The position numbers and the translations under genes were made by a program. The notes beneath the pieces are model-generated. The model did no database searches. It was given only the letters and a program-made list of their open reading frames with translations, and was not told the origin of the DNA. Below are positions 24,257-31,732 of a stretch of 64,000 nt of DNA, piece by piece. Numbering within the stretch: the stretch's first letter is position 1; each line of letters starts with the position of its first letter. The stretch comes from Streptomyces bluensis (GTDB lineage: Bacteria > Actinomycetota > Actinomycetes > Streptomycetales > Streptomycetaceae). Location of the stretch: contig NZ_BMVM01000024.1 of NCBI RefSeq assembly GCF_014650715.1, forward strand, positions 1-64,000. The letters run 5' to 3'.

Positions 24257-25855
24257 GTGATCTCCGCCTCCGGTATCGAGCTGCGCGCCGGTGCCCGCGT
24301 CCTCATCGAGTCCGCTTCCTTCCGTATCGCCAAGGGCGACCGCATCGGCCTGGTCGGCCGCAACGGCGCCGGCAAGACGACCCTCACCAAGGTCCTCGCG
24401 GGCGAGGGCATCCCCGCCGGGGGCACCGTCACCCGCTCCGGCGAGGTCGGCTATCTGCCGCAGGACCCGCGCACCGGCGACCTGGACGTGCTCGCCCGTG
24501 ACCGCGTCCTGTCCGCGCGCGGCCTGGACGTACTGATCCGCAAGATGCGTGAGAACGAACAGCGCATCGCCACCGGTAAGGGCTCCACCCGCGAGAAGGC
24601 CCTCAAGCAGTACGAGCGCCAGGAGACCGAGTTCCTCACCAAGGGCGGATACGCCGCCGAGGCCGAGGCCGCCACCATCGCCGCCGCGCTGAACCTGCCC
24701 GACCGGGTGCTCGGCCAGCCGCTCCACACGCTCTCCGGCGGTCAGCGGCGCCGTATCGAGCTGGCCCGCATCCTGTTCTCCGACGCGGACACCCTCCTGC
24801 TGGACGAGCCGACGAACCACCTCGACGCCGACTCGATCATCTGGCTGCGCGACTACCTGAAGACCTACCGCGGCGGCTTCATCGTCATCTCCCACGACGT
24901 GGACCTGGTCGACACGGTCGTCAACAAGGTGTTCTACCTGGACGCCAACCGCGCCCAGATCGACATCTACAACATGGGCTGGAAGCTGTACCAGCAGCAG
25001 CGCGAGGCCGACGAGAAGCGCCGCAAGCGCGAGCGGGCCAACGCCGAGAAGAAGGCCGCCGCCCTGAACGCGCAGGCCGACAAGATGCGCGCCAAAGCCA
25101 CCAAGACGGTCGCCGCGCAGAACATGGCCCGCCGCGCGGACAAGCTGCTGGCCGGTCTGGAGGCGGTGCGCCAGTCCGACAAGGTGGCCAAGCTGCGCTT
25201 CCCCGAGCCCGCGCCCTGCGGCAGGACCCCGCTCACCGCAGAGGGCCTGTCCAAGTCCTACGGCTCGCTGGAGATCTTCACCGACGTCGACCTGGCCATC
25301 GACAAGGGCTCACGCGTGGTCATCCTCGGCCTCAACGGCGCGGGCAAGACGACGCTGCTCCGCCTCCTGGCCGGCGTCGAGAAGCCCGACACCGGGCAGG
25401 TCATCGAGGGCCACGGACTGAAGCTCGGCTACTACGCACAGGAGCACGAGACCCTCGACGCCGACCGCACGGTGCTGGAGAACATGCGCTCGGCCGCGCC
25501 CGACATGGACCTCGTCGAGGTCCGCAAGGTGCTCGGCTCGTTCCTGTTCTCCGGTGACGACGTCGACAAGCCGGCCGGTGTGCTCTCCGGCGGTGAGAAG
25601 ACCCGCCTCGCGCTCGCGACGCTGGTCGTCTCCTCCGCGAACGTCCTCCTCCTCGACGAGCCGACCAACAACCTCGACCCGGCCAGCCGCGAGGAGATCC
25701 TCGGCGCCCTGCGCACGTACAAGGGCGCGGTCGTCCTGGTCACCCACGACGAGGGCGCGGTCGAGGCGCTGCAGCCGGAGCGGATCATCCTGCTGCCGGA
25801 CGGCATCGAGGACCTCTGGGGCGCCGACTACGCCGATCTCGTCGCCCTCGCCTGA
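24257..25855 (+). CDS. ABC-F family ATP-binding protein (ribosome-associated)
   Basis: This 532-residue protein has two ABC ATPase domains and no membrane segment. Walker A motifs are GLVGRNGAGKTT (residues about 32-42) and GLNGAGKTT. Signatures are LSGGQ and LSGGEK; Walker B regions are LLLDEPTNHLD and LLLDEPTNNLD. A highly charged inter-domain linker (READEKRRKRERANAEKKAAA) of the kind that reaches into the ribosome joins them. ABC-F proteins act on translation, either as factors such as EttA or in antibiotic protection. Which applies is not decidable here. The GTG at 24257 follows CTGGAG. See the leader ORF upstream. Confidence 0.93.
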   Translation: MISASGIELRAGARVLIESASFRIAKGDRIGLVGRNGAGKTTLTKVLAGEGIPAGGTVTRSGEVGYLPQDPRTGDLDVLARDRVLSARGLDVLIRKMRENEQRIATGKGSTREKALKQYERQETEFLTKGGYAAEAEAATIAAALNLPDRVLGQPLHTLSGGQRRRIELARILFSDADTLLLDEPTNHLDADSIIWLRDYLKTYRGGFIVISHDVDLVDTVVNKVFYLDANRAQIDIYNMGWKLYQQQREADEKRRKRERANAEKKAAALNAQADKMRAKATKTVAAQNMARRADKLLAGLEAVRQSDKVAKLRFPEPAPCGRTPLTAEGLSKSYGSLEIFTDVDLAIDKGSRVVILGLNGAGKTTLLRLLAGVEKPDTGQVIEGHGLKLGYYAQEHETLDADRTVLENMRSAAPDMDLVEVRKVLGSFLFSGDDVDKPAGVLSGGEKTRLALATLVVSSANVLLLDEPTNNLDPASREEILGALRTYKGAVVLVTHDEGAVEALQPERIILLPDGIEDLWGADYADLVALA

Positions 25856-25896
25856 CTCCGGCCGCCCACCCGTCGACCATCCGTCGGCTGCTCGTC

Positions 25897-25968
25897 GGAC
25901 ATTCCCGCGGACATTCGCCCGGACATTCCCGCAATCATTCGCGTGATCATTCGCGCGGTCATTTCCGC
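25897..25968. repeat. Six 12-bp tandem repeats downstream of the ABC-F gene
   Basis: Units start at 25897, 25909, 25921, 25933, 25945 and 25957 with no gaps. Each centres on CATTCxCG; units one and three are identical (GGACATTCCCGC) and the fifth (GATCATTCGCGC) carries GATC. They lie in a non-coding region between the ABC-F stop and the gbn-like gene. A regular array of this period, close to one helical turn, could seat a small cooperative DNA-binding protein. Confidence 0.85.
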
Positions 25969-26038
25969 TTGATCGAATGACTGATCCACTGCGTATGGAT
26001 CATTCGGCCGATCCGTGATCCGTCATCTGTGTGAGATC
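25945..26038. promoter_or_regulatory. GATC cluster upstream of the gbn-like gene
   Basis: GATC occurs seven times, at 25945, 25971, 25983, 25998, 26010, 26017 and 26035. At about 73% GC, chance predicts roughly 0.2 in 94 bases. Two pairs are spaced exactly 12 bases apart. The Streptomyces coelicolor protein Gbn (SCO1839), whose likely ortholog is encoded at 26317, is reported to bind a GATC-containing motif, so this may be a self-binding or nucleation site. A hairpin separates it from the gene. Confidence 0.6.
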
Positions 26039-26082
26039 TCCTCGTACCGGAGTGAGTCCGGAGTGAGTCCTCCATCGGTTTC

Positions 26083-26115
26083 ACGGCCGAGCCCCCGAAC
26101 CGAGGGCTCGGCCGT
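26083..26115 (+). terminator. 12-bp hairpin terminator after the ABC-F region
   Basis: ACGGCCGAGCCC (26083-26094) is exactly complementary to GGGCTCGGCCGT (26104-26115) with a nine-base loop. It probably ends transcripts from the ABC-F gene about 230 bases downstream of its stop. The sequence from here to 26316 holds the presumed gbn promoter, in which no clear hexamers were identified. Confidence 0.65.
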
Positions 26116-26316
26116 TGCGCGCCGCTGACCTGCCGCTTCACGGAACAACCCGTTCGGGTGTACGGACACGCTTGCGCGGAATCCTGCATTCCACTCGTGG
26201 GGATGTGCTCCCGTCGTCACAACCTTGTCTCACGGACCTTGCCGAATGGGTGGCCATCACGCCCCGGAGGGGTGATCATGAGGAGACCAGAGCGCACTTC
26301 CCATGAGGAGGCACGG

Positions 26317-26538
26317 GTGGCCGAGACTCTGAAGAAGGGCAGCCGGGTGACCGGCGCCGCGCGCGACAAGCTCGCGGCAGACCTGAAGAAGAAGTACGAC
26401 TCCGGTGCGAGCATCCGAGCGCTGGCCGAGGAAACCGGCCGCTCGTATGGCTTCGTCCACCGGATGCTCAGCGAGTCGGGCGTCACGCTGCGAGGGCGCG
26501 GCGGGGCGACGCGGGGCAAGAAGTCCCCGTCGGTCTGA
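26317..26538 (+). CDS. gbn: Gbn-like nucleoid-associated HTH protein
   Basis: This 73-residue basic protein has a lysine-rich N terminus (AETLKKGSRVTGAARDKLAA) followed by a helix-turn-helix (SGASIRALAEETGRSYGFVH) and a basic tail. Its size, sequence type and position between an ABC-F gene and an enoyl-CoA hydratase gene match SCO1839 (Gbn) of S. coelicolor, a small nucleoid protein reported to recognise GATC and to influence development and antibiotic production. Orthology is from memory and synteny, not a search. The GTG at 26317 follows ATGAGGAGG. An in-frame upstream extension to 26158 is not protein-like. Confidence 0.82.
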   Translation: MAETLKKGSRVTGAARDKLAADLKKKYDSGASIRALAEETGRSYGFVHRMLSESGVTLRGRGGATRGKKSPSV

Positions 26539-26679
26539 CGCCGGGCGGCCCATCGGCTTCGACGGTGGCCACCCGGTCGGCCCGACCGACCGACCGGGTG
26601 GTTACTGTGCAGTCACTTGGAAACGCCGTCGTGCGACAACGTACGGCGTTCCGTTCGACCGCACGCACCGGAGGCGCCC

Positions 26680-27483
26680 ATGGCTTCGCTCGACAAGGAC
26701 CTCGCTCCCGTACTCGACAAGAACGGCGTGCGTCTCACCGTCGATGAGGCGCTCGCCACGGTGACACTGACCAACCCGGCCAAGCGCAACGCCCAGAGCC
26801 CCGCTCTGTGGCGGGCGTTGGCCGAGGTTGGGCGAACACTGCCGGGCTCCGTCCGGGTGGTCGTGCTGCGCGCCGAGGGCAAGTCGTTCTCGGCGGGGCT
26901 CGACCGGCAGATGTTCACGCCCGAGGGAATCGAGGGCGAGCCGTCGCTCGTCGATCTCGCGCGCCGTGACGACGCCGGTCTCGATGCGACCATCGCCGCG
27001 TACCAGGAGGCGTTCACCTGGTGGCGCCGCAGTGACATCGTGTCCATCGCCGCCGTGCAGGGACACGCCATCGGTGCGGGCTTCCAGCTCGCGCTCGCCT
27101 GTGATGTGCGCGTCGTCGCGGACGACGTGCAGTTCGCCATGCGCGAGACCAGCCTCGGACTCGTACCCGACCTGACCGGCACGCACCCCCTGGTGAGCCT
27201 CGTCGGGTACGGTCGCGCGCTCGAAATCTGCGTGACCGGGCGCTTCGTACACGCGGAGGAGGCGGTGCAGACCGGCCTCGCCAACCTCGCCGTGCCCGTC
27301 GGCCAGCTCGACGACGCCGCAGGCGATCTGGCGTCGGCAGTGCTCGCCGCGCCACGCGACGCCGTGATCGAGACCAAGGCGCTGCTGCGGGGAGCGCAGG
27401 AGCGGACGTACGACGACCAGCGCGCCGCCGAACGCGCCGCGCAAACAAGGCGCCTGCGGGACCTGGCGGGGATCGGGGAGTAG
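26680..27483 (+). CDS. Enoyl-CoA hydratase/isomerase family protein
   Basis: This 267-residue crotonase-fold protein has the usual landmarks: TLTNPAKRNAQSPALWRAL, the oxyanion-hole strand EGKSFSAGLDRQMF and VQGHAIGAGFQLALACDVRV. The glutamate at the usual second catalytic position appears in RETSLGLVPDLTG. Members hydrate or isomerise acyl-CoAs in fatty-acid or amino-acid breakdown; the substrate is unknown. I chose ATG 26680 from the family start. It is separated from the next convergent gene by a hairpin. Confidence 0.88.
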   Translation: MASLDKDLAPVLDKNGVRLTVDEALATVTLTNPAKRNAQSPALWRALAEVGRTLPGSVRVVVLRAEGKSFSAGLDRQMFTPEGIEGEPSLVDLARRDDAGLDATIAAYQEAFTWWRRSDIVSIAAVQGHAIGAGFQLALACDVRVVADDVQFAMRETSLGLVPDLTGTHPLVSLVGYGRALEICVTGRFVHAEEAVQTGLANLAVPVGQLDDAAGDLASAVLAAPRDAVIETKALLRGAQERTYDDQRAAERAAQTRRLRDLAGIGE

Positions 27484-27499
27484 ACCGGGGAGGCGGAGT

Positions 27500-27521
27500 C
27501 CCCGCGCGGAACCCCGCGGGG
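27500..27521. terminator. Bidirectional hairpin between convergent genes
   Basis: CCCCGCG (27500-27506) pairs with CGCGGGG (27515-27521) across an eight-base loop, in the 107-base gap between the stops of the enoyl-CoA hydratase gene and the minus-strand gene at 27591. It lacks a T-tract. Placement between convergent stops supports a terminator role. Confidence 0.55.
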
Positions 27522-27590
27522 ACGGGCGAACGGCGGGAACCGTGCCTGGCGCGCCCGGGCACGCACAGCGGCGGCTCGGGGCCGGCACAC

Positions 27591-28334
27591 TCAGTCCACC
27601 GACGTCACCACGACCGCCACCGACGGGTGGTCCGGCAGGGCCTCGCCCACCGCCGTGCGTACCGCGCGGGCCACATCCAGGGCCCGTTCCGCCGCCGTGA
27701 CCGCCACCTCCACGCGCACATGGCGGCGCGGCAGCGCCGGGCCGGTCTCGATATGGACCGCGCGCCCCAGCCCGCCCAGGGCACCCGTCAGGCGGGTCAC
27801 GCCCGGCACGGACAGCACGGCGGCCGCCACGCGGGACTCCTCGCCGTCGCCCGGCGGCTCGGGCACGGGCTCGCCATCGGCTTCCCCGGCGTGGGCTGCG
27901 TCGGTCGCGGCATCCTCGTCGGCGTCCAGCAAGCCCGTCACCCGCAGATCCACCTCCGTCACCGTCAGGCCGAGGCGTTCTCCCGCCGCCGCGGCCAGCG
28001 CTGCCCGCAGGCGTGCCGCCGTCGCCGGGAGGGGTTCGGCGGCCGGGGCCGTGGGGTCCGCCGACGCCAGGAAGTCCGCACAGACCCGCAGCGGGCCCGG
28101 AGGCAGCGCGCTCGGCGGGGGCGGTACGGCGGGGTCGTACGGCGCGTCCGGGTCCACGGTCGAGATCCGTAGCGCGCCCAGCCGGAGCCCGCGCGTCGCG
28201 CCGGCCGCGCGGCGCAGGACCGAGCCGGCCGCTTTCTCCGTGATCCACGCGCCGTCGCGCGGGCCGCCCAGCGGGAGCACCCTGCCGAGCCCGATCTGCT
28301 GCCGTACCGTCTTCGCCCATCCGTCCGCCGTCAT
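27591..28334 (-). CDS. Conserved protein of unknown function, divergent from the Asp23 cluster
   Basis: This 247-residue protein has an N-terminal part of mixed character (GWAKTVRQQIGLGRVLPLGG, AWITEKAAGSVLRRAA) and a C-terminal half with two Asp23-like alpha/beta segments (RVAAAVLSVPGVTRL, HVRVEVAVTAAERALDVARA) separated by an acidic linker. I infer a distant relationship to Asp23/Gls24 proteins, consistent with its position back to back with that cluster, separated by only 87 bases. No membrane segment or catalytic motif is visible. ATG 28334 was chosen; a longer frame to 28379 would eat into the shared promoter region. Confidence 0.75.
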   Translation of the reverse strand: MTADGWAKTVRQQIGLGRVLPLGGPRDGAWITEKAAGSVLRRAAGATRGLRLGALRISTVDPDAPYDPAVPPPPSALPPGPLRVCADFLASADPTAPAAEPLPATAARLRAALAAAAGERLGLTVTEVDLRVTGLLDADEDAATDAAHAGEADGEPVPEPPGDGEESRVAAAVLSVPGVTRLTGALGGLGRAVHIETGPALPRRHVRVEVAVTAAERALDVARAVRTAVGEALPDHPSVAVVVTSVD

Positions 28335-28421
28335 TGCTCCAGCCTGCCGCATGCCCAGCGCACAACCACGCAACGGCACCTACTGTGGGCAGAGAGGAAC
28401 AAACCGGAAGGGGCGTACGGC

Positions 28422-28907
28422 ATGAGCGACATGACGGACCGGGACCGGACGGAAAAGCCCGAGACGGAGACGCCGGCCGCGACCGGCGCCCGCAGAACCA
28501 CCAGGCGCGGTGGCGGCGACCCGGCGACCCGGGGGCGTACCACCATCGCCGACGGGGTCGTCGAGAAGATCGCCGGGCTCGCCGCGCGCGACGTGGTCGG
28601 CGTACACACCATGGGCAGCGGGCTGTCACGGACCTTCGGGGCGGTACGGGACCGGGTGCCCGGCGGGACGAAGGCGGTCACCCGGGGTGTGAAGGCCGAG
28701 GTCGGCGAGGTGCAGACCGCGCTCGACCTGGAGATCGTCGTCGAGTACGGCATGTCCATCGGCGATGTCGCCCGCGCCGTGCGCGAGAACGTCGTCGCGG
28801 CCGTGGAGCGCATGACCGGCCTGGAGGTCGTCGAGGTCAACATCGCGGTCAGCGATGTGAAACTGCCCGAGGAAGAGGAAGAAGAGGTGGAGACTCGGCT
28901 TCAGTAG
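28422..28907 (+). CDS. Asp23/Gls24-family envelope stress protein (first copy)
   Basis: This 161-residue protein has a disordered charged N terminus of about 40 residues and then the Asp23 domain. Visible parts are TTIADGVVEKIAGLAARDV, LEIVVEYGMSIGDVARAVRENV and VVEVNIAVSDVKLP. In Gram-positive bacteria such proteins sit beneath the membrane, held by AmaP, and respond to cell-wall stress. Here it leads a five-gene run ending in amaP, supporting that role. ATG 28422 follows GGAAGGGG. Confidence 0.9.
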   Translation: MSDMTDRDRTEKPETETPAATGARRTTRRGGGDPATRGRTTIADGVVEKIAGLAARDVVGVHTMGSGLSRTFGAVRDRVPGGTKAVTRGVKAEVGEVQTALDLEIVVEYGMSIGDVARAVRENVVAAVERMTGLEVVEVNIAVSDVKLPEEEEEEVETRLQ

Positions 28908-28996
28908 CCCGGGAAACCCCCGTGAGCCCCGGGTAAGAGCCCAGTAGCAGGCCCGGGGACTGTCCCGGGCGCCCGATGAGCTCCTAGGAGCACAGC

Positions 28997-29182
28997 ATGA
29001 GTTTGGCCGTGATCGGCATGATCGCCGGAATGGCGCTGGGGTTCGCCGGGTACTTCGGCGGATTCGGTGCCTTCCTGCTGGTGGCAGCGTTGGGTGCCGT
29101 TGGTTTCTTTGTCGGCCGGTTCCTGGAGGGTGACCTGGACGTCGGTGACTTCTTCCGTCCGCGTCACGAACGGCGGCGGTGA
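28997..29182 (+). CDS. Small membrane protein, DUF2273-like
   Basis: This 61-residue protein has a glycine-rich hydrophobic stretch from residues 3-45 that can form two short helices, and a basic tail (FFRPRHERRR). Small DUF2273-type membrane proteins are regular neighbours of Asp23 and AmaP, and this one lies between two Asp23 genes. The ATG follows CTCCTAGGAG, about 10 bases upstream. Its stop overlaps the next gene's GTG. Confidence 0.8.
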   Translation: MSLAVIGMIAGMALGFAGYFGGFGAFLLVAALGAVGFFVGRFLEGDLDVGDFFRPRHERRR

Positions 29183-29583
29183 CCCGCGTGGACGACAGCC
29201 GCCTCGACGACAACCGTCTCGACGAGGGCCGTCGGCCGGGGGCTGCCCTTGTCGCGCCCGCCGAGCGCGGTGCCACCAGGATCGCCGACCGCGCCGTCGC
29301 GAAGATCGCCTCACAGGCGGCGCGCGAAGCGCTGGGAACGGTGCCGCCCGCCGCCATGCCCCCACACGCCGTCGCCGTCGTCCAACAGGACACCGCGCGT
29401 GTCCGCGTCGGCCTGGAACTCGATTACCCCGCCGACATCGGCGCTCGCTGCGCCGCCGTGCGTCGCCGGGTGGTCCAGCGGGTAGAGGCGTTGGCGGGGA
29501 TGGACGTGGCGGAGGTGGCGGTCCTGGTGGAGCAGCTGCACCTCGCGCACGTCCCCGGCGCGGCACAGGGGAGGATTCGATGA
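29179..29583 (+). CDS. Asp23/Gls24-family protein (second copy)
   Basis: This 134-residue protein keeps the Asp23 core: ATRIADRAVAKIASQAAREAL, VRVGLELDYPADIGARCAAV and VQRVEALAGMDVAEVAVLVEQL. It is shorter than the first copy and has a different N terminus, so it looks like an old duplication rather than a recent one. The GTG at 29179 overlaps the upstream stop (GTGA) and its own stop overlaps the next ATG, indicating tight coupling. Confidence 0.85.
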   Translation: MTRVDDSRLDDNRLDEGRRPGAALVAPAERGATRIADRAVAKIASQAAREALGTVPPAAMPPHAVAVVQQDTARVRVGLELDYPADIGARCAAVRRRVVQRVEALAGMDVAEVAVLVEQLHLAHVPGAAQGRIR

Positions 29584-30263
29584 GCGAGTCCCAGGGCTCC
29601 GAAGGCACGCACGGCACACAGCGGCTGCCCGTCATGGAGAAGGCCGCCGCCGACGACCCGGTCCAGGCCACGTCGGCGGCCGCGTACGACCCGCTGCCGG
29701 CCCTCGACGGAGAGAACGGCGACCAGAGGCGCTTCTGGTCCTCACGTCGCATCCCCGCCGGTGTCGTCGCGCTGCTGCTCCTCGCCGGCTCGGGTCTCCT
29801 GCTGTACGACGTCGTCGCCGTCCGCGCAGGGCAGCCCGCCATGCGGTGGCGCAAGACCCTCGCCCGGGAGCTCGCCGAACGCCCCCTCGACGACACCTGG
29901 GTGCTCGTCGGCGCCCTCGTCGCCGTCGCGCTCGGCGTCTGGCTGCTCGTGCTCGCCGCGACACCCGGGCTGCGCGACGTGCTGCCGATGCGGCGCGTCC
30001 ACGCCGACGTCCGGGCCGGGCTGCACCGGGGCGCCGCCGGGATGGCGCTGCGCGACCGGGCCATCGAGGTGGCGGGCGTACAGACCGTACAGGTCCACGT
30101 GGGCCGCAAGAAGGTCGACGTCCGCGCGGTCGCGCACTTCCGCGACCTCGACGAGGTACGCGCCGACCTGGACGCCACGCTCGCCGACGCCATCCGGGGC
30201 CTCGGGCTGTCCCGGCCGCCGGCGCTGGCCGTGCACGTCCGCCGGCCCGGACGGAAGGGGTGA
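29580..30263 (+). CDS. DUF6286-type membrane protein of the Asp23/AmaP cluster
   Basis: This 227-residue protein has about 60 polar residues, a first membrane helix (PAGVVALLLLAGSGLLLYDV), a conserved polar loop containing MRWRKTLARELAERPLDDTW, a second helix (VLVGALVAVALGVWLLVLAA) and a cytoplasmic domain of alpha/beta type (AIEVAGVQTVQVHVGRKKV). Layout and neighbours agree with the DUF6286 proteins of actinobacterial Asp23 clusters. ATG 29580 follows GGAGGATTCG and overlaps the previous stop. A long upstream extension in frame is antiparallel in phase to real genes and rejected. Confidence 0.8.
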   Translation: MSESQGSEGTHGTQRLPVMEKAAADDPVQATSAAAYDPLPALDGENGDQRRFWSSRRIPAGVVALLLLAGSGLLLYDVVAVRAGQPAMRWRKTLARELAERPLDDTWVLVGALVAVALGVWLLVLAATPGLRDVLPMRRVHADVRAGLHRGAAGMALRDRAIEVAGVQTVQVHVGRKKVDVRAVAHFRDLDEVRADLDATLADAIRGLGLSRPPALAVHVRRPGRKG

Positions 30264-30269
30264 GATCCG

Positions 30270-30848
30270 GTGCTGAGGATCGTCAACCGGGTGCTGCTGG
30301 GACTCGTCGGGCTGGTGCTGGTCGTCGCCGGAGGGTCCGTGCTCGCCGTCGGGCTCGGTGTGAAACCGCCCTCCTGGTGGGTGTACCACGGGCGGCACGA
30401 CGTCCTGCTCAGCGCCGCCGCCCGGACGCGGTGGCGGGGCGAGAGCTGGTGGTGGCCGACCGTCATCGCCGTACTCGCCGTCGTGCTGCTGCTCGCCCTG
30501 TGGTGGCTGTCCGCCGAGCTGCGGCGCCACCGGCTGGGCGAGGTGCTCGTCGACACCGGTGATGGAGAGGGCGCCCTGCTGCGCGGGCGCGCCCTGGAGG
30601 GTGCCCTCAGCGGTGAGGCGGGGCAGCTGGACGGAGTGGAGCGGGCACAGGTGCGGCTGACCGGGCGGCGCAGCGCCCCCGAGGCGCGGGTGCGGGTCCT
30701 GCTCCAACCGCATGTCGCCCCCGGGGACGCCCTGCGCCGGCTGACGGCGGAGGCCGTCGCGCACGCCCGGGACTCGGCGGGACTGGCCGCGCTCCCCACC
30801 GAGGTACGCATGCGAGGGACCAGCCACCGGGCGGACCGGGTGAGCTGA
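30270..30848 (+). CDS. amaP: AmaP, alkaline-shock membrane anchor protein
   Basis: This 192-residue protein has two N-terminal membrane helices (residues about 5-28 and 60-85) and a cytoplasmic Asp23-like domain (ALEGALSGEAGQLDGVERAQ, ARVRVLLQPHVAPGDALRRL). AmaP tethers Asp23 to the membrane. It is the last gene of the cluster; the GTG at 30270 is seven bases after the previous stop. No terminator hairpin was noticed before the convergent SDR gene, whose stop is 43 bases away. Confidence 0.85.
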   Translation: MLRIVNRVLLGLVGLVLVVAGGSVLAVGLGVKPPSWWVYHGRHDVLLSAAARTRWRGESWWWPTVIAVLAVVLLLALWWLSAELRRHRLGEVLVDTGDGEGALLRGRALEGALSGEAGQLDGVERAQVRLTGRRSAPEARVRVLLQPHVAPGDALRRLTAEAVAHARDSAGLAALPTEVRMRGTSHRADRVS

Positions 30849-30891
30849 TCCCTCAACCCCAGGATGAGATGGGCGAGTTGAAGCCGGGGCC

Positions 30892-31647
30892 TCAGAAACC
30901 GTGCCGTGCCCCGCCGTCCACCGGCAGCATGACGCCCGTCAGGTAGGACGCGGCGGGCGACAGCAGGAACGCCGCCGTGCGCCCGAACTCCTCCGGCGTG
31001 CCGTACCGGCGCAGCGGAATACGGGACTCGTGGCCCGCGCGGGTCGCCGCCGGGTCGGCCGAGAGCCCGTCCAGCTCCCGTACGCGGTCGGTGTCGATAC
31101 GGGCCGGCAGCAGCCCGACCACGCGGATGCCGCGCGGACCCAACTCGTCCGCGAGGGACTTGGCGAAACCCGCGAGACCGGGGCGCAGCCCGTTGGAGAT
31201 GGTCAGACCCGGAATCGGCTCGTGCACGGAACCGGACAGCACGAAACCGATGACGCCGCCCTCACCGAGCTCCGTCGCCGCGGCCCGCGCCAGCCGGACC
31301 GCCCCCAGGAAGACCGACTCGAACGCGGCCGTCCACTGCGCGTCCGTGTTGTCCGCGACGAACCCGGGCGCCGGGCCGCCGACGCTGATCAGGATGCCGT
31401 CGAACCCGCCGAAGTGCTCGCGCGCGGCAGCGACGGTCCGGGTCGCGGTCTCAGGGTCGGCGTTGTCCGCGGCGACCCCCACGGCGTTCGGGCCGAGGGC
31501 GGCCGCCGCGTGGGTGACGTTCTTCTCGTCCCGCCCGGTGATGACCACCTTCGCGCCGTCGGCGACGAGTTCCCGTGCGCTCGCGTTGCCGAGCCCACGG
31601 GTCGCGCCGGTGATGACGTACACACGGTCCTTCAGCCCAAGATCCAT
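30892..31647 (-). CDS. Atypical short-chain dehydrogenase/reductase lacking the active-site Tyr
   Basis: This 251-residue SDR has the NAD(P)-binding TGATRGLGNASA near the start and VDGGARHGF at the end. The catalytic serine region reads FVLSGSVHEPIPGL, but where YxxxK is expected the sequence continues TISNGLRPGLAGFAKSLA, so no Tyr is available four residues before a Lys. This SNxxRP pattern defines a known atypical subgroup whose chemistry is uncertain. The rest of the fold appears complete. ATG start; followed on the minus strand by the AmaP terminus. Confidence 0.87.
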   Translation of the reverse strand: MDLGLKDRVYVITGATRGLGNASARELVADGAKVVITGRDEKNVTHAAAALGPNAVGVAADNADPETATRTVAAAREHFGGFDGILISVGGPAPGFVADNTDAQWTAAFESVFLGAVRLARAAATELGEGGVIGFVLSGSVHEPIPGLTISNGLRPGLAGFAKSLADELGPRGIRVVGLLPARIDTDRVRELDGLSADPAATRAGHESRIPLRRYGTPEEFGRTAAFLLSPAASYLTGVMLPVDGGARHGF

Positions 31648-31732
31648 GGCCCCTATCCTCCCTCACCCGCCGGCCCGGCCCCCGGGCAGGTGGGGGCCTG
31701 CGACGTGCTGCCGCCGAGCAGGAGCGGCGGGG

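Noticed and set aside
25860..26120. CRISPR-like array from the regular repeats
   Set aside because: Units are 12 bases with no spacers and no cas genes nearby.
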